Assembly: GCF_012328925.1 (NCBI RefSeq)
Contig: NZ_JAAXLS010000037.1
Coordinates: 1 to 63,301, forward strand
DNA from: Amycolatopsis acididurans
GTDB lineage: Bacteria > Actinomycetota > Actinomycetes > Mycobacteriales > Pseudonocardiaceae
Direction of reading: 5' to 3'
DNA: 63,301 nucleotides
Below are positions 1 through 8,831 of the stretch, in pieces. The position numbers were made by a program, and so were the translations under genes. The notes below the pieces were generated by a model that was not told the origin of the DNA, ran no database searches, and saw only the letters and a list, made by a program, of their open reading frames with translations. The first letter of the stretch is position 1. The number at the start of each line of letters is the position of its first letter.

Positions 1-4
1 GGGG

Positions 5-3000
5 TCAGGGGGTGGGTAGGTTGCGGAGGAGGTCGCGTAGGCCGTTGATGTCCAGCAGGTCCACCGGTCGCAGGGTGTGGTCGTCGCGCACGTAGTGGAA
101 CGCCGCCCGCACCTTCTCCAGCGGGGTGCCCGACAGCGCGGCCCAGGCCAGCCGATACGCCGCGAGCTGCACCGCCAGCGGGCGCAGTTTGCCCGGCTCC
201 GGCACGACGCCGGTCTTCCAGTCGACCACCGTCCAGCCGCCGTCGGCATCGGCGAACACCGCGTCCATCCGGCCCCGCACCACCACGCCGTCGACTTCCG
301 TCGAGAACGGCACTTCGACCTCGTGCGGCTGGCGCCGGCCCCAGTCGCTGGCCTCGAACGCGGCCCGCAGTTCGTCGAGCACGTCGTCGCTCGCCGCGTC
401 CATGTCGGCGGCGCCGGGCAGGTCGTCGATCTCCAGCAGCCGCTCCCCGGCGAAGCGGCGTTCGAGCCAGCCGTGGAACGCGGTGCCGCGCCGGGCGAAC
501 GTGTTGGGCGGGATGGGCAGCGGGCGCCGCAGGCGCCGGGCGAGCCCCGCCGGATCGGCCGCCAGCTCGACCAGCTGGCTCACCGACAGATGCCCGGGCA
601 GGCTGACTTCCTCGGCGTTGCCCGCGGCCGCGGCGCGTTCGGCGAGCAGCACGTCGGTGTCGGCGATCCAGCCGTCCGGATCGTCCTCCTCGTCGCCGAA
701 ATCCCCGGATTCCAGTACGGACAGCACCATCTCGGCGCCCTCGGTGACCGCGGTGCGCCGCGAGCCGAGCGGGTCGGCCGGCCATCGCGCCTTGCGCGAC
801 TCGGTGACCAGCGGGTTTTCCTCGTCCGCCGGCGGTTCCTCCGCCCACGCCGAAATCCGGCCGATGCCCTCGCCGACGAGCGCCGCGGTTTCGGTGAGGA
901 AGTCCGACGGCCCCTTCGGGCGGGCGCTCGTCTCGTTCCACCAGTGCCCCGAGACCAGCAGCGCCCGCTCGGAGCGGGTCAGCGCCACGTACGCCAGCCG
1001 GCGTTCCTCCTCCGCCTCCCGCTCGGCGAAGCTCTCCTCGTGCTCTTCGAGGCCCTCCTGGATCTCCTTGCGGTCCATGCCCTCGGACACCCGCAGCTTC
1101 GGCAGGTCCTGCGCGTCTCCGCGCAGCGCGGCGGGCAGGGAGGTGACGGTGCGCAGCCACGACGAGGACCGGCGCCGGTTCGGGAACACCTCGTTGACCA
1201 GGTGCGGCACGGCCACGACCTGCCACTCCAGACCCTTCGCCGAATGCACGGTGAGCACCTGCACGCGGTCCGGCAGCACCTCGACCTCGCCGGGCGTCAG
1301 CCCGTCCTCGGCATGCGCCGCGGTGGCCAGGTAGTCCACAAAGGACATCAGGGTGGCATCCGGTGCGGTCTCGGCGAAATCGGCCACCACGTCGGCGAAG
1401 GCGTCCAGGTGCGCCCGCCCGGCGCCGCCCGGCCTGGCGAGGGATTCGACGTCGAGCAGCATCGTCCGTTCCACGTCGGCGACCAGTTCCGGCAGCGACT
1501 GGTCGAGCCTGCGCCGAAGAGCGGACAGCTCGCCGGCGAGACGGCGGATGCGCTCGTAGCCCGGTTCCGAGTACCGCGCGGGATTGCCCGGATCGTCCAG
1601 CGCGTCGACCAGCCCGGTCTGTTCCGCGCGCTCGGCGAAGATCTCGTCCTCTTTGGACTCCGGTGCCGCGATCTCGTTGGCACGCTTCCACAACGCCGCG
1701 AGGTCGGCGGCCGCGATCCGCCACCGCGCACCGGTGAGCAGGCGGGCCGCCGCGGTGCCCGCGAGCGGATCGGCCAGCACGCGCAGGGTCGCCACGAGGT
1801 CGGCCACCTCGGGTTCGTCCAACAGCCCGCCGAGGCCGACGACCTCGACCGGAAGCCCGCGCGCCCGCAGTTCGGCGGCGATCGGCGCCATATCCGCGCG
1901 GCGGCGCACGAGTACCGCGGCGGTCGGCGGGGTACCGGTGTTTTCCTGCACCTCGAACCATCGCCGCGCCATCGCATCGGCCACCCACGCGCGTTCGCGG
2001 CGGACGTCGGGCAGCAGGGCGCATTCGATGTCGGCCGGGCCCGCGCCGTCGCGCGCGCGGAGCCGTTCCACGCCGAGTCCCCTTGCGCGCAAGGGTTCGG
2101 AGATCCCGTTGGCGAGAGTGAGCACCTCGGGCGGATTGCGGAAGCTGGTGAGCAGCCCGTACTCGCGCGCCGGAAGCAGCTTTCCGTTGTCACCACGGGG
2201 AAAGTCGGTGGTGAACCGGGGCAGGTTCGCCGCGCTCGCGCCACGCCAGCCGTAGATCGCCTGCGCCGGGTCACCGACCGCGGTGACCGGCAGCGGCGGG
2301 TTCTCGACGCCACCGAACAGCGAGCGGAGCAGGATCCGCTGGGCGTGCCCGGTGTCCTGGTACTCGTCGAGCAGGACCGCGCCGTACCGGTCTCGCTCGC
2401 CTGCCGCGACCTCGGGATGCGTGGTGGCCAGCTGGGCCGCGAGCGACATCTGGTCGGCGAAGTCGAGCGCGCCGTCCCCGCGTTTGCGGCGGTGGTAGGC
2501 CTCGATGAGCGGGATGAGCGCGAGCCGGAAACGTTGCGCCTCCGCGATTTCCTGCAATGCCTTCGGCAGCGCGGCCCGCTGGCCCTTGGCGCGCGGTGCG
2601 CTTTCGATGAGCTCGCACAGCCAGCGGCTGTAGGCCGCCAGCTGATCCTCCGAGACGAGGTGCTCGCCCAGTTCCCCGGCGAGCGCGAGCACCTGCGCGG
2701 TGACCGACGCGGGCACCCGATCGGTGTCCAGGTCATCGTCCCAAGTGGACACCACGCGGTGCGCGAGCTGCCACGACGAGGTCTCCGACAGCAGGCGCAC
2801 ACCGGGCTGCACGGGCAGGCGCAGACCGTGCTCGGCGAGCAGGCGCCCGGCGTAGGCGTGGTAGGTGAGCACCGTGGGCTCGCCGGCGAGCACGGCGGCG
2901 CGACGGCCACCGCCGGGATCGAGCCGGTCGAGCAGCCCGGAACCGGCCAGCCGCCGCAGCCGGGCACGGACGCGTTCGGCGAGCTGGCGAGCCGCCTTAC

Positions 3001-3265
3001 GGGTGAAGGTGAGCCCGAGGACGCGTTCGGGCGTGACGAAACCGTTGGCCACCAGCCAGACCACGCGGGCGGCCATCGTCTCGGTCTTGCCCGCACCGGC
3101 ACCGGCGACGACGAGCGCGGGTTCGGTCGGCGCCGCGATCACGGCGGCCTGCTCGGGCGTGGGCGGGTACAGCCCCAGCGCCTCGGCGACGTCGGCCGGG
3201 CCGGCGTGTGCGGCCCGCACCGGCTCGGGCGCCTCGTCGAACAGCGACATCTGCGCCTGGCTCAT
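5..3265 (-). CDS. adnB: AdnB-like helicase-nuclease subunit
   Basis: Motor-nuclease subunit of the mycobacterial-type AdnAB complex that resects DNA double-strand breaks for recombination. The ATG chosen overlaps the adnA stop (ATGA) and gives 1,086 aa; an in-frame Met 13 codons earlier lies inside adnA. UvrD-family motifs seen: Walker A AGAGAGKT at residues 54-61, Walker B LLDEYQDT at 298-305, GDPAQAIYGWRGA shortly after, and VHSAKGLEW in the second helicase half. The last 150 residues carry a RecB-type nuclease core (GRMDAVF then VVDWKTG). Length matches mycobacterial AdnB (about 1,100 aa). Translational coupling to adnA supports the pairing. The long ORF on the opposite strand is a GC-rich shadow. 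Confidence 0.95.
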   Translation of the reverse strand: MSQAQMSLFDEAPEPVRAAHAGPADVAEALGLYPPTPEQAAVIAAPTEPALVVAGAGAGKTETMAARVVWLVANGFVTPERVLGLTFTRKAARQLAERVRARLRRLAGSGLLDRLDPGGGRRAAVLAGEPTVLTYHAYAGRLLAEHGLRLPVQPGVRLLSETSSWQLAHRVVSTWDDDLDTDRVPASVTAQVLALAGELGEHLVSEDQLAAYSRWLCELIESAPRAKGQRAALPKALQEIAEAQRFRLALIPLIEAYHRRKRGDGALDFADQMSLAAQLATTHPEVAAGERDRYGAVLLDEYQDTGHAQRILLRSLFGGVENPPLPVTAVGDPAQAIYGWRGASAANLPRFTTDFPRGDNGKLLPAREYGLLTSFRNPPEVLTLANGISEPLRARGLGVERLRARDGAGPADIECALLPDVRRERAWVADAMARRWFEVQENTGTPPTAAVLVRRRADMAPIAAELRARGLPVEVVGLGGLLDEPEVADLVATLRVLADPLAGTAAARLLTGARWRIAAADLAALWKRANEIAAPESKEDEIFAERAEQTGLVDALDDPGNPARYSEPGYERIRRLAGELSALRRRLDQSLPELVADVERTMLLDVESLARPGGAGRAHLDAFADVVADFAETAPDATLMSFVDYLATAAHAEDGLTPGEVEVLPDRVQVLTVHSAKGLEWQVVAVPHLVNEVFPNRRRSSSWLRTVTSLPAALRGDAQDLPKLRVSEGMDRKEIQEGLEEHEESFAEREAEEERRLAYVALTRSERALLVSGHWWNETSARPKGPSDFLTETAALVGEGIGRISAWAEEPPADEENPLVTESRKARWPADPLGSRRTAVTEGAEMVLSVLESGDFGDEEDDPDGWIADTDVLLAERAAAAGNAEEVSLPGHLSVSQLVELAADPAGLARRLRRPLPIPPNTFARRGTAFHGWLERRFAGERLLEIDDLPGAADMDAASDDVLDELRAAFEASDWGRRQPHEVEVPFSTEVDGVVVRGRMDAVFADADGGWTVVDWKTGVVPEPGKLRPLAVQLAAYRLAWAALSGTPLEKVRAAFHYVRDDHTLRPVDLLDINGLRDLLRNLPTP

Positions 3266-6200
3266 CCGCCGGTCACCTGCCTGCCTTCGGGGCGCAGCGG
3301 GCACGACCCGCGTGCCGGGCAGCGATCACAGTCGGTGTTCTCGTTGGCCTGGTACTCGGGGCCGGTCGCGGACTCGGCGACCTGCCGCACGAGATCGAGC
3401 CAGCGCTTGCCGCTGTCGTCGTCCAGCGGCGGTTGCGCGCGCTGCGTGGCACCGGTCTTGTTGTGCGACTTCGCCAGGTACACCAGCTTCGCCCCGCCCG
3501 GCCGCTTGTCCTTGCCGAACGCGCCGAGCAGCACCGACAGCTGGTAGGCCGCCAGCTGCGGATGCAGTTCGGCGTCGTTCGCGGTGACCGGTGTCTTGCC
3601 CGTCTTGAGGTCCACGATCACCGGCCGGCCCTCCTTGTCGGACTCCAGCCGGTCCACCCGCCCGCGCAGCCGCACGAGCATGCCGTCCTCACCCAGCGGC
3701 AGCTCGACCTCAATGTCCTGCTCCACGCCGAGCTGGGTCAGCTCGTCCCGCGAATTCGCAAGCCACGAAAGGAAGTTCCGCACCATCTGCTCGACACGGG
3801 TGCGCTCCCGACGCGAGAACCACGGCGCCCCGGCGTCCACCTTCGCCCACGCCTCGTCGAGCGCCTGGCGCAGTCCCTGATCGTCCAGGCCGCTCGCGGC
3901 GGCCTGCGCGAGACCGTGCACGAGCGTGCCGGTGATCGCCGCGAGCTGTGCGGGATCGCTGCCGCCGTGCCGCTCGATCAGCCAGCGCAGCGGGCACTTC
4001 GCCAGCGTGTCCACAGTGGACGGCGAGATGCGGACGACGTCGTCTGCCCCGTACAACGGGTCCGCGGTGGAGGGTTCGACGACGCCGTACCACGAGTCCG
4101 GATGCGCGCCCGGCACGTCGGCCTCGGCCAGCCGCGCCAGCTGCCGCGCCGCTCGCTGCCGCCGCTCGGGGCTGGTACGCGGATCGCAGACCGCGTTGCG
4201 CAGTTCGCCGACCAGTTCGGCCAGCACCAGGGAGCGGCCGGGCGGCTTCATCCGCGAGTCGACGCCGGACTCGTCGGCGCTGTTGGCCTCCAGATCGTCC
4301 ACGAACCGCGACGGTTGCTCGTCCTCCCCCGCGACCGCGCTGACCAGCAGCGTGTGCCGCGCCCGGCCGGCGGCGACGTAGAACAGGCGGCGTTCCTCGG
4401 CGAGGATCGGCGCCGTGGCCGACACCGCGTCACCGTCCACACCGGACAGAAGATCGACCAGGCGCTCCACCCCGAGCAGCGAACCCCGCAACCGCAGGTC
4501 CGGCCAGCTGCCCTCCTGCACGCTCGCGACGGCCACGACCGTCCACTCGCGACCGGCGGCGCCGTGCGCGGTTAGCATCGACACGCCCTCACCCCGCACC
4601 GCCACCGGCGCCAGGCTGTCGCCCGCGATGTGCTGCGAGGTCAGGTAGTCCGCGAACGCCGCCACACTCGCCCTCGGCAACCTGTCGACATATCGACCGG
4701 CGGCGTGGAACAGCGCGACGACGGCGTCCAGATCGCGATCGGCCTGCGACCCGAGCGTGCCGCCGCGCGCGGACAGCCGCACCAGCCGCTGCTGCAGACC
4801 CGCGCCCTGCCACAGTTCCCACAGCACCTGCTCGACGGGCGCACCACGGCGGATCGCGGCCGCCGTGGTCTCGATCAGCGCGGCGACGCGCCGGATCGGA
4901 GCGGCTTCGGAGTCCGGTAGACCGGCCAGTTTGTCGTTGTCTCGCAACACTTCCAGCAAGAGCTCGTCGCTGGAGCGTTCGCCACCGGCGGCGAGTTCGA
5001 GCCTGCGCAGGCCCCGGCGCATCCGGCGCAACGCGAGCGGATCGGCGCCACCGAGCGGGGAGGACAGCAGCATCTCCGCGATCTCGACGTCGAGCACGCC
5101 GGGATCCGCGGCGATGCGCAGAATCGCCAGCAGCGGCCGCACCACCGGCTGCCGGGCCAGTGGCAGTTCTTCGGCCGCCGACGCGATCGGCACCCCGGCC
5201 GCACGCAAGGCCCGTTGCAGCACGGGAAAAGACCGGCTCGGCGAGCGGACGAGCACCGCCATCTCCGACCACGGCACCCCGTCCATCAGATGCGCCCGGC
5301 GAAGCTGGTCGGCGATCCAGCCGGCCTCGGCCGACGGCGTCGGCATCAGCCGCACCTTGACCGCGCCCGCATCGGCGTCGGGCCGCGGCGTGAGCGTGCG
5401 GTGCCGGCCCGAGCCCGACAGTGTGCCCGCGAGCCGGGCGACCGCCGAGCGCACTTCCAGGCCCATCCGATGTGTCCTGGTCAGGCTGATCGTGCGCTCG
5501 CCGCCGGGGTCGGCGTCGGCGAGCAGGGCTGGATCGGCGCCGCGGAAGGAGAACACGGCCTGGTCGGGATCACCGGCCAGCACGAAGTCCTCCGCGGCCG
5601 ACCCCAGCAGCGACAACAGCCGCCACTGGAGATGATCGAGGTGCTGGGCGTCGTCGACGAACACGTGCCGGATCCGTGCCTGCTCGCGCGTGAGCAGGTC
5701 CGGATCGCCCTCCATTTCGACCAGTGCGCTCGCGACGAGTTCGGCCGCGTCCAGCGCCGGTGAACCGGGCATGCCCAGCGCGTGCCCTCCGGCGCCCTGC
5801 AGGACCGTGACCTCCTCGTACTGGCGCCAGAACGTGCCGGCCGCGACCCACTGGGGACGGTCGGTGGTGCGGCCGAGTTTGACCAGATCGTCCGGCCCGA
5901 GCCCGCGTTCGGCGGCGCGCAGCAACAGGTCGCGCAACTCCTCGGCGAAACCGGGCACGGCCAGCGCGGGCCGCAGCGGCTCGGGCCAGTACTCGGCGCC
6001 GGTTTCCAGGTCGCCCGCGAGCAGGTCGCGCACCACGACGTCCTGTTCCGGACTGGACAGCAGCCGGGGCGGCGGCAGGCCCTGCGCGTTGGCCTGCAGG
6101 CGAAGCAGCGCGAACGCGTAGGAGTGCACGGTGCGCACGATCGGCTCGCGGATGGTGCGCCCGTCGGCGCCGGAGGTGGCGCGGCGCGTGATGTCCGCTC

Positions 6201-6459
6201 GCAACGCGTCGGCCGCGCGGCGGGACGTGGTGAGGACGAGAACCCGCTCGGGATCGGCACCCGAGTCGACGCGGTGGGCCGCGGCGGCGGCCAGCAGGGA
6301 CGTCTTGCCGGTGCCGGGTCCACCGAGGACACGCACGAACCCGGAGGGACGCTCGATCACGGAGCGTGCGGCGGCCTCCCAGTGCTGCTCGCGCGGCGGC
6401 TCGACGGGTCGGCGCACCAGTCGCGCTCCCGTTCGCCTTCCCGCTCCGCGTCCGCTCAC
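3262..6459 (-). CDS. adnA: AdnA-like helicase-nuclease subunit
   Basis: Partner of AdnB in the AdnAB break-resection machine; first gene of the two-gene operon. The 1,065-aa protein has Walker A GGPGTGKT at residues 46-53, a Walker B variant VFVDDAQH (DDAQ rather than DExQ), and AGDPDQAVFSFRGAD. The C-terminal nuclease domain shows the acidic core VIVDLKTGK. Four cysteines placed as in Fe-S RecB nucleases are visible: one in LAKCPLRW and three in CDRCPARGSC close to the C-terminus, so a [4Fe-4S] cluster is likely. In mycobacteria this subunit has the weaker motor; the DDAQ variant fits that, which is inference. Confidence 0.94.
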   Translation of the reverse strand: MSGRGAGRRTGARLVRRPVEPPREQHWEAAARSVIERPSGFVRVLGGPGTGKTSLLAAAAAHRVDSGADPERVLVLTTSRRAADALRADITRRATSGADGRTIREPIVRTVHSYAFALLRLQANAQGLPPPRLLSSPEQDVVVRDLLAGDLETGAEYWPEPLRPALAVPGFAEELRDLLLRAAERGLGPDDLVKLGRTTDRPQWVAAGTFWRQYEEVTVLQGAGGHALGMPGSPALDAAELVASALVEMEGDPDLLTREQARIRHVFVDDAQHLDHLQWRLLSLLGSAAEDFVLAGDPDQAVFSFRGADPALLADADPGGERTISLTRTHRMGLEVRSAVARLAGTLSGSGRHRTLTPRPDADAGAVKVRLMPTPSAEAGWIADQLRRAHLMDGVPWSEMAVLVRSPSRSFPVLQRALRAAGVPIASAAEELPLARQPVVRPLLAILRIAADPGVLDVEIAEMLLSSPLGGADPLALRRMRRGLRRLELAAGGERSSDELLLEVLRDNDKLAGLPDSEAAPIRRVAALIETTAAAIRRGAPVEQVLWELWQGAGLQQRLVRLSARGGTLGSQADRDLDAVVALFHAAGRYVDRLPRASVAAFADYLTSQHIAGDSLAPVAVRGEGVSMLTAHGAAGREWTVVAVASVQEGSWPDLRLRGSLLGVERLVDLLSGVDGDAVSATAPILAEERRLFYVAAGRARHTLLVSAVAGEDEQPSRFVDDLEANSADESGVDSRMKPPGRSLVLAELVGELRNAVCDPRTSPERRQRAARQLARLAEADVPGAHPDSWYGVVEPSTADPLYGADDVVRISPSTVDTLAKCPLRWLIERHGGSDPAQLAAITGTLVHGLAQAAASGLDDQGLRQALDEAWAKVDAGAPWFSRRERTRVEQMVRNFLSWLANSRDELTQLGVEQDIEVELPLGEDGMLVRLRGRVDRLESDKEGRPVIVDLKTGKTPVTANDAELHPQLAAYQLSVLLGAFGKDKRPGGAKLVYLAKSHNKTGATQRAQPPLDDDSGKRWLDLVRQVAESATGPEYQANENTDCDRCPARGSCPLRPEGRQVTGG

Positions 6460-6508
6460 ATCTGCGATGGAATCATGCCCCTACGACGAAACCGTGAACC
6501 GCCACGGA

Positions 6509-6865
6509 TCAGGCGGGCAAGTCGGTCGCCTTAGGATGCCGGGGCTCGTAGAGGCCGAGGGTGCCGCCGCCGGGGATCCGCAGTTCGGTGAGGCGGCCCC
6601 AGCGGGCCTCGGCGATCCCGCCGGTGAACTCGACGCCCTTCGCGGTCAGTTCGGCGACGGTGGCGTCGATGTCGTCGCACATCAGGTACAGCTCGTGCCG
6701 GCCAGGACCGTCGGCGGGGTGGGCGGCGATCTCGGCGGGCGGGAGCTTGAAGATCAGCCAGCCACCGCCGGCGTCGACGTGCGGGAAGTCCAGCACGTCA
6801 CGGAAGAACGCACGGGCACGCTCGGGGTCCTGCGCGTAGACGATCGCGTGTGTTCCGGTAATCAT
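6509..6865 (-). CDS. VOC (glyoxalase/bleomycin-resistance fold) protein
   Basis: A 118-aa single-domain vicinal oxygen chelate protein. It begins with the typical TGTHAIVYAQDPERARAFFRD strand-helix start, has the LYLMCDDIDATVAEL midsection, and ends with GGTLGLYEPRHP, which carries the usual metal-ligand Glu in LYEPRHP. The substrate cannot be told; such proteins range from isomerases and dioxygenases to antibiotic-binding proteins. It is divergent from the alkyltransferase-like gene with only 22 bp between the two start codons, and a TAGGGT -10 element lies 6 nt before its ATG, so its mRNA is probably leaderless. Confidence 0.85.
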   Translation of the reverse strand: MITGTHAIVYAQDPERARAFFRDVLDFPHVDAGGGWLIFKLPPAEIAAHPADGPGRHELYLMCDDIDATVAELTAKGVEFTGGIAEARWGRLTELRIPGGGTLGLYEPRHPKATDLPA

Positions 6866-6871
6866 CGCCCC

Positions 6872-6881
6872 ACCCTAGAGT
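6872..6881. promoter_or_regulatory. Overlapping divergent -10 elements
   Basis: The ten bases ACCCTAGAGT read TAGAGT on the plus strand (6876-6881) and TAGGGT on the minus strand (6877-6872); the two TANNNT hexamers share one TA step. Each lies exactly 6 nt from a start codon: GTG at 6888 and ATG at 6865. This fits a bidirectional promoter giving two leaderless transcripts. Confidence 0.55.
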
Positions 6882-6887
6882 TGCGGT

Positions 6888-7181
6888 GTGGACGAGGAGC
6901 TGCACGAACGGGTGCGCGAAGTGGTGGCGACCGTGCCCGCCGGGAAGGTCGCGACCTACGGCGACATCGCGGTGATCGCGGGTGCGTCGACGCCACGCCT
7001 GGTCGGCCGCATCCTGTCCGAGGACGGCGCGGATCTGCCGTGGCACCGGATCCTGCGCGCCAACGGCACCCCCGCGCCGCACCTGGTACACCGGCAACTG
7101 GAGCTGCTGCGCGCGGAAGGCGTGCTCGCCGACGGGCAGCGGATCAACCTGCGCACCTACCGCTGGAACGGCAAGGCGTAG
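6888..7181 (+). CDS. Alkyltransferase-like (ATL) DNA-binding protein
   Basis: A 97-aa member of the MGMT/Atl1 family, the DNA-binding domain of O6-alkylguanine alkyltransferase without the catalytic cysteine. The PCHR active-site motif of MGMT is PWHR here (LPWHRILRANG, residues 45-55), the hallmark of ATLs, which bind O6-alkylguanine and hand the lesion to nucleotide excision repair. The N-terminus VPAGKVATYGDIA is the usual helix-turn-helix lead-in. The GTG start follows a TAGAGT -10 by 6 nt with no Shine-Dalgarno, so translation is probably leaderless. A methyltransferase-annotated gene, Rv3204, occupies the matching place beside adnAB in M. tuberculosis (recalled). Confidence 0.9.
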   Translation: MDEELHERVREVVATVPAGKVATYGDIAVIAGASTPRLVGRILSEDGADLPWHRILRANGTPAPHLVHRQLELLRAEGVLADGQRINLRTYRWNGKA

Positions 7182-7209
7182 CCCACGGTCCCTGGCCCCA
7201 CCCAGCGAC

Positions 7210-7228
7210 TTAGGTTAGGCTTGCCTGC
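7210..7228 (+). promoter_or_regulatory. IdeR/DtxR iron box over a leaderless promoter
   Basis: TTAGGTTAGGCTTGCCTGC matches the DtxR/IdeR consensus TTAGGTTAGSCTAACCTAA strongly in its left half and weakly in its right half. It contains a TAGGCT -10 element (7216-7221) 7 nt before the GTG of the siderophore-interacting protein. Bound Fe-IdeR would cover both promoter and start codon, so repression under iron-replete conditions is expected. Confidence 0.75.
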
Positions 7229-8056
7229 GTGAAGTACAGACTGGCGCGAGTCAACCGGGTCCGGCAGGTGACACCACACATGATGCGGGTGAGCCTCGCC
7301 GGCGAAGACCTCCGCAAGGTCGACGTGGAAGCGCCCGACGCGTACGTCAAGCTGTTCTTCCCGCGCGAGGGCGAGCAGCGGCCGGTGCTGCCGCCGCTGC
7401 TGACCGACGACGTCACGTCCTGGTACCGCACCTATCTGCAGATGCCCGACGACATCCGGCCCCCGATGCGCACCTACACGATCCGCGCGCACCGGGGCGA
7501 CGAGGTGGACATCGACTTCGTCTTGCACGGCGACACCGGGCCCGCCGGCAAGTGGGCCTGCCGCGCCAAGCCCGGCGACCACGTGGCCTTCGTCGGCCCC
7601 GCGGGACTGCACTCGCCGCCCGAGGACACCGACTGGCAGCTGCTCGTCGGCGACGAGACGGCCCTGCCCGCGATCGGCGCGATCGTCGAAGGCCTGCCGC
7701 GCGGCGCGCTCGCGCACGTCTACGTCGAGATCGACGGACCCGCGGAGGAACAGCGGCTGACGACGGCCGGCGACGTGCGGATCACCTGGGTTCATCGCAC
7801 CGGCGGCCACGGCACGGCGCTGCTGGACACCGTGAGCGCGGCCGTGTTCCCCGGCGGCAAGCCTTACGCCTGGATCTCCGGCGAGTCCGGACTGGTCAAG
7901 CACGTCCGCAGGCACCTCGTGCGCGACCGCGGCTTCGACAAGCGCGCGATCACGTTCACCGGTTACTGGCGGCTCGGCGTGAACCAGGAGGACGACAGCC
8001 GCGAAAGCCTGCGGCAGTACGACCTCACGCGCCGAGCTCAGCCACAAGGAGCTTGA
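7229..8056 (+). CDS. Siderophore-interacting protein (SIP, FAD-dependent ferric reductase)
   Basis: A 275-aa cytosolic flavoprotein that reduces ferric siderophores using NAD(P)H. The N-terminal FAD-binding barrel contains PPMRTYTIRA, the SIP equivalent of the RxYS FAD motif, and the C-terminal half carries the nucleotide-binding fold with LLVGDETALPAIG and ISGESGLVKHVRRHL. The start is GTG directly after the iron box; there is no Shine-Dalgarno and the -10 is 7 nt upstream, which implies a leaderless mRNA. No siderophore synthesis or uptake gene is nearby, so it serves systems elsewhere. Its last 32 bp overlap the convergent HemD-like gene. Confidence 0.92.
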   Translation: MKYRLARVNRVRQVTPHMMRVSLAGEDLRKVDVEAPDAYVKLFFPREGEQRPVLPPLLTDDVTSWYRTYLQMPDDIRPPMRTYTIRAHRGDEVDIDFVLHGDTGPAGKWACRAKPGDHVAFVGPAGLHSPPEDTDWQLLVGDETALPAIGAIVEGLPRGALAHVYVEIDGPAEEQRLTTAGDVRITWVHRTGGHGTALLDTVSAAVFPGGKPYAWISGESGLVKHVRRHLVRDRGFDKRAITFTGYWRLGVNQEDDSRESLRQYDLTRRAQPQGA

Positions 8057-8831
8057 CCAGCGCGCCCAGCCGCTGTCGTTCCGGCTGCAGCGTTGGCACC
8101 CCGGCCGCGGTGAGGGGTCCGGCGGTGACCGGCCCGACGCACGCGCACACCACATCGCCCTTGAGCGCGCCCAGCAGCTCGTCGTAGGCACCGCGCTCCC
8201 GCGCGAGGCTCAGCAGGTTCGCCGACGCCGGCGCGCTGGTGAACGCCACGGCCCGCACCTTGCGCTCGATCACGCCGTCGACCAGTTCGTTGGCCGGGGC
8301 CAGGTCGGCGGGCCACTCCCATCGGTACGGCTGCACCTCGACCAGCCGCGCGTCCGCATCGGCCAGCGCGCTGGTGAACTCGGTGAGCGGAGAACCGTGC
8401 AGCTGCACCGCGACCCGTTTTCCGGCGACACCGCTTTCGAGCAGATGCCGGAAGAGCTGGCGGTTGCTTTCCTCCGGGGCGGACCAGTACTCGGTCAGAC
8501 CGCTGCCGCGCACCGCGCCCTTGCCTTTCGGGCCGCGGGTGAAAATGCGCGCCCGGCTCAGGACTTCGAGCAGCCGATCGGACAGCCCCCAGCCCTCGGC
8601 CGCCTCGAGCCAGCCGCGGAAACCGGCGCCGGTCGTGACCGCGAGCGCGTCGATGCCCTCGGCGAGCACGTTCTCCGTCGCCGCACGCAGCATCGTGTCG
8701 TCCGGCAACGGCACGATGTGGATCAACGGCGCGTGCCGCACCACGGCTCCGTTACGTTCCAGCGCGCCGATGAACTCCTCGGCCCGCCGTTCCGCGGTCA
8801 CGGCGATGGTGACGCCTGTGAGATCACCCAT
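8025..8831 (-). CDS. Uroporphyrinogen-III synthase (HemD)-like protein
   Basis: A 268-aa HemD-family protein: two alternating Rossmann-like domains with TAERRAEEF at the N-terminus, ALAVTTGAGFRGW, and the family C-terminal signature CVGPVTAGPLTAAGV. It closely resembles the N-terminal two thirds of nnaR 5 kb away (shared RGPK, GAxR, ESN, LLESGV and VQLHG blocks) but lacks the winged-helix tail. It overlaps the stop of the upstream WYL regulator gene by 8 bp, so the two are cotranscribed. It may be a true enzyme or a ligand-sensing relative of NnaR without DNA binding; sequence alone does not decide. Confidence 0.82.
   Translation of the reverse strand: MGDLTGVTIAVTAERRAEEFIGALERNGAVVRHAPLIHIVPLPDDTMLRAATENVLAEGIDALAVTTGAGFRGWLEAAEGWGLSDRLLEVLSRARIFTRGPKGKGAVRGSGLTEYWSAPEESNRQLFRHLLESGVAGKRVAVQLHGSPLTEFTSALADADARLVEVQPYRWEWPADLAPANELVDGVIERKVRAVAFTSAPASANLLSLARERGAYDELLGALKGDVVCACVGPVTAGPLTAAGVPTLQPERQRLGALVKLLVAELGA

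Noticed and set aside
77..3547. 1,156-aa plus-strand ORF antisense to adnB
   Set aside because: Its product is an Arg/His/Gly-rich string without motifs, while the minus strand encodes a full helicase-nuclease; long antisense ORFs are expected at this GC content.
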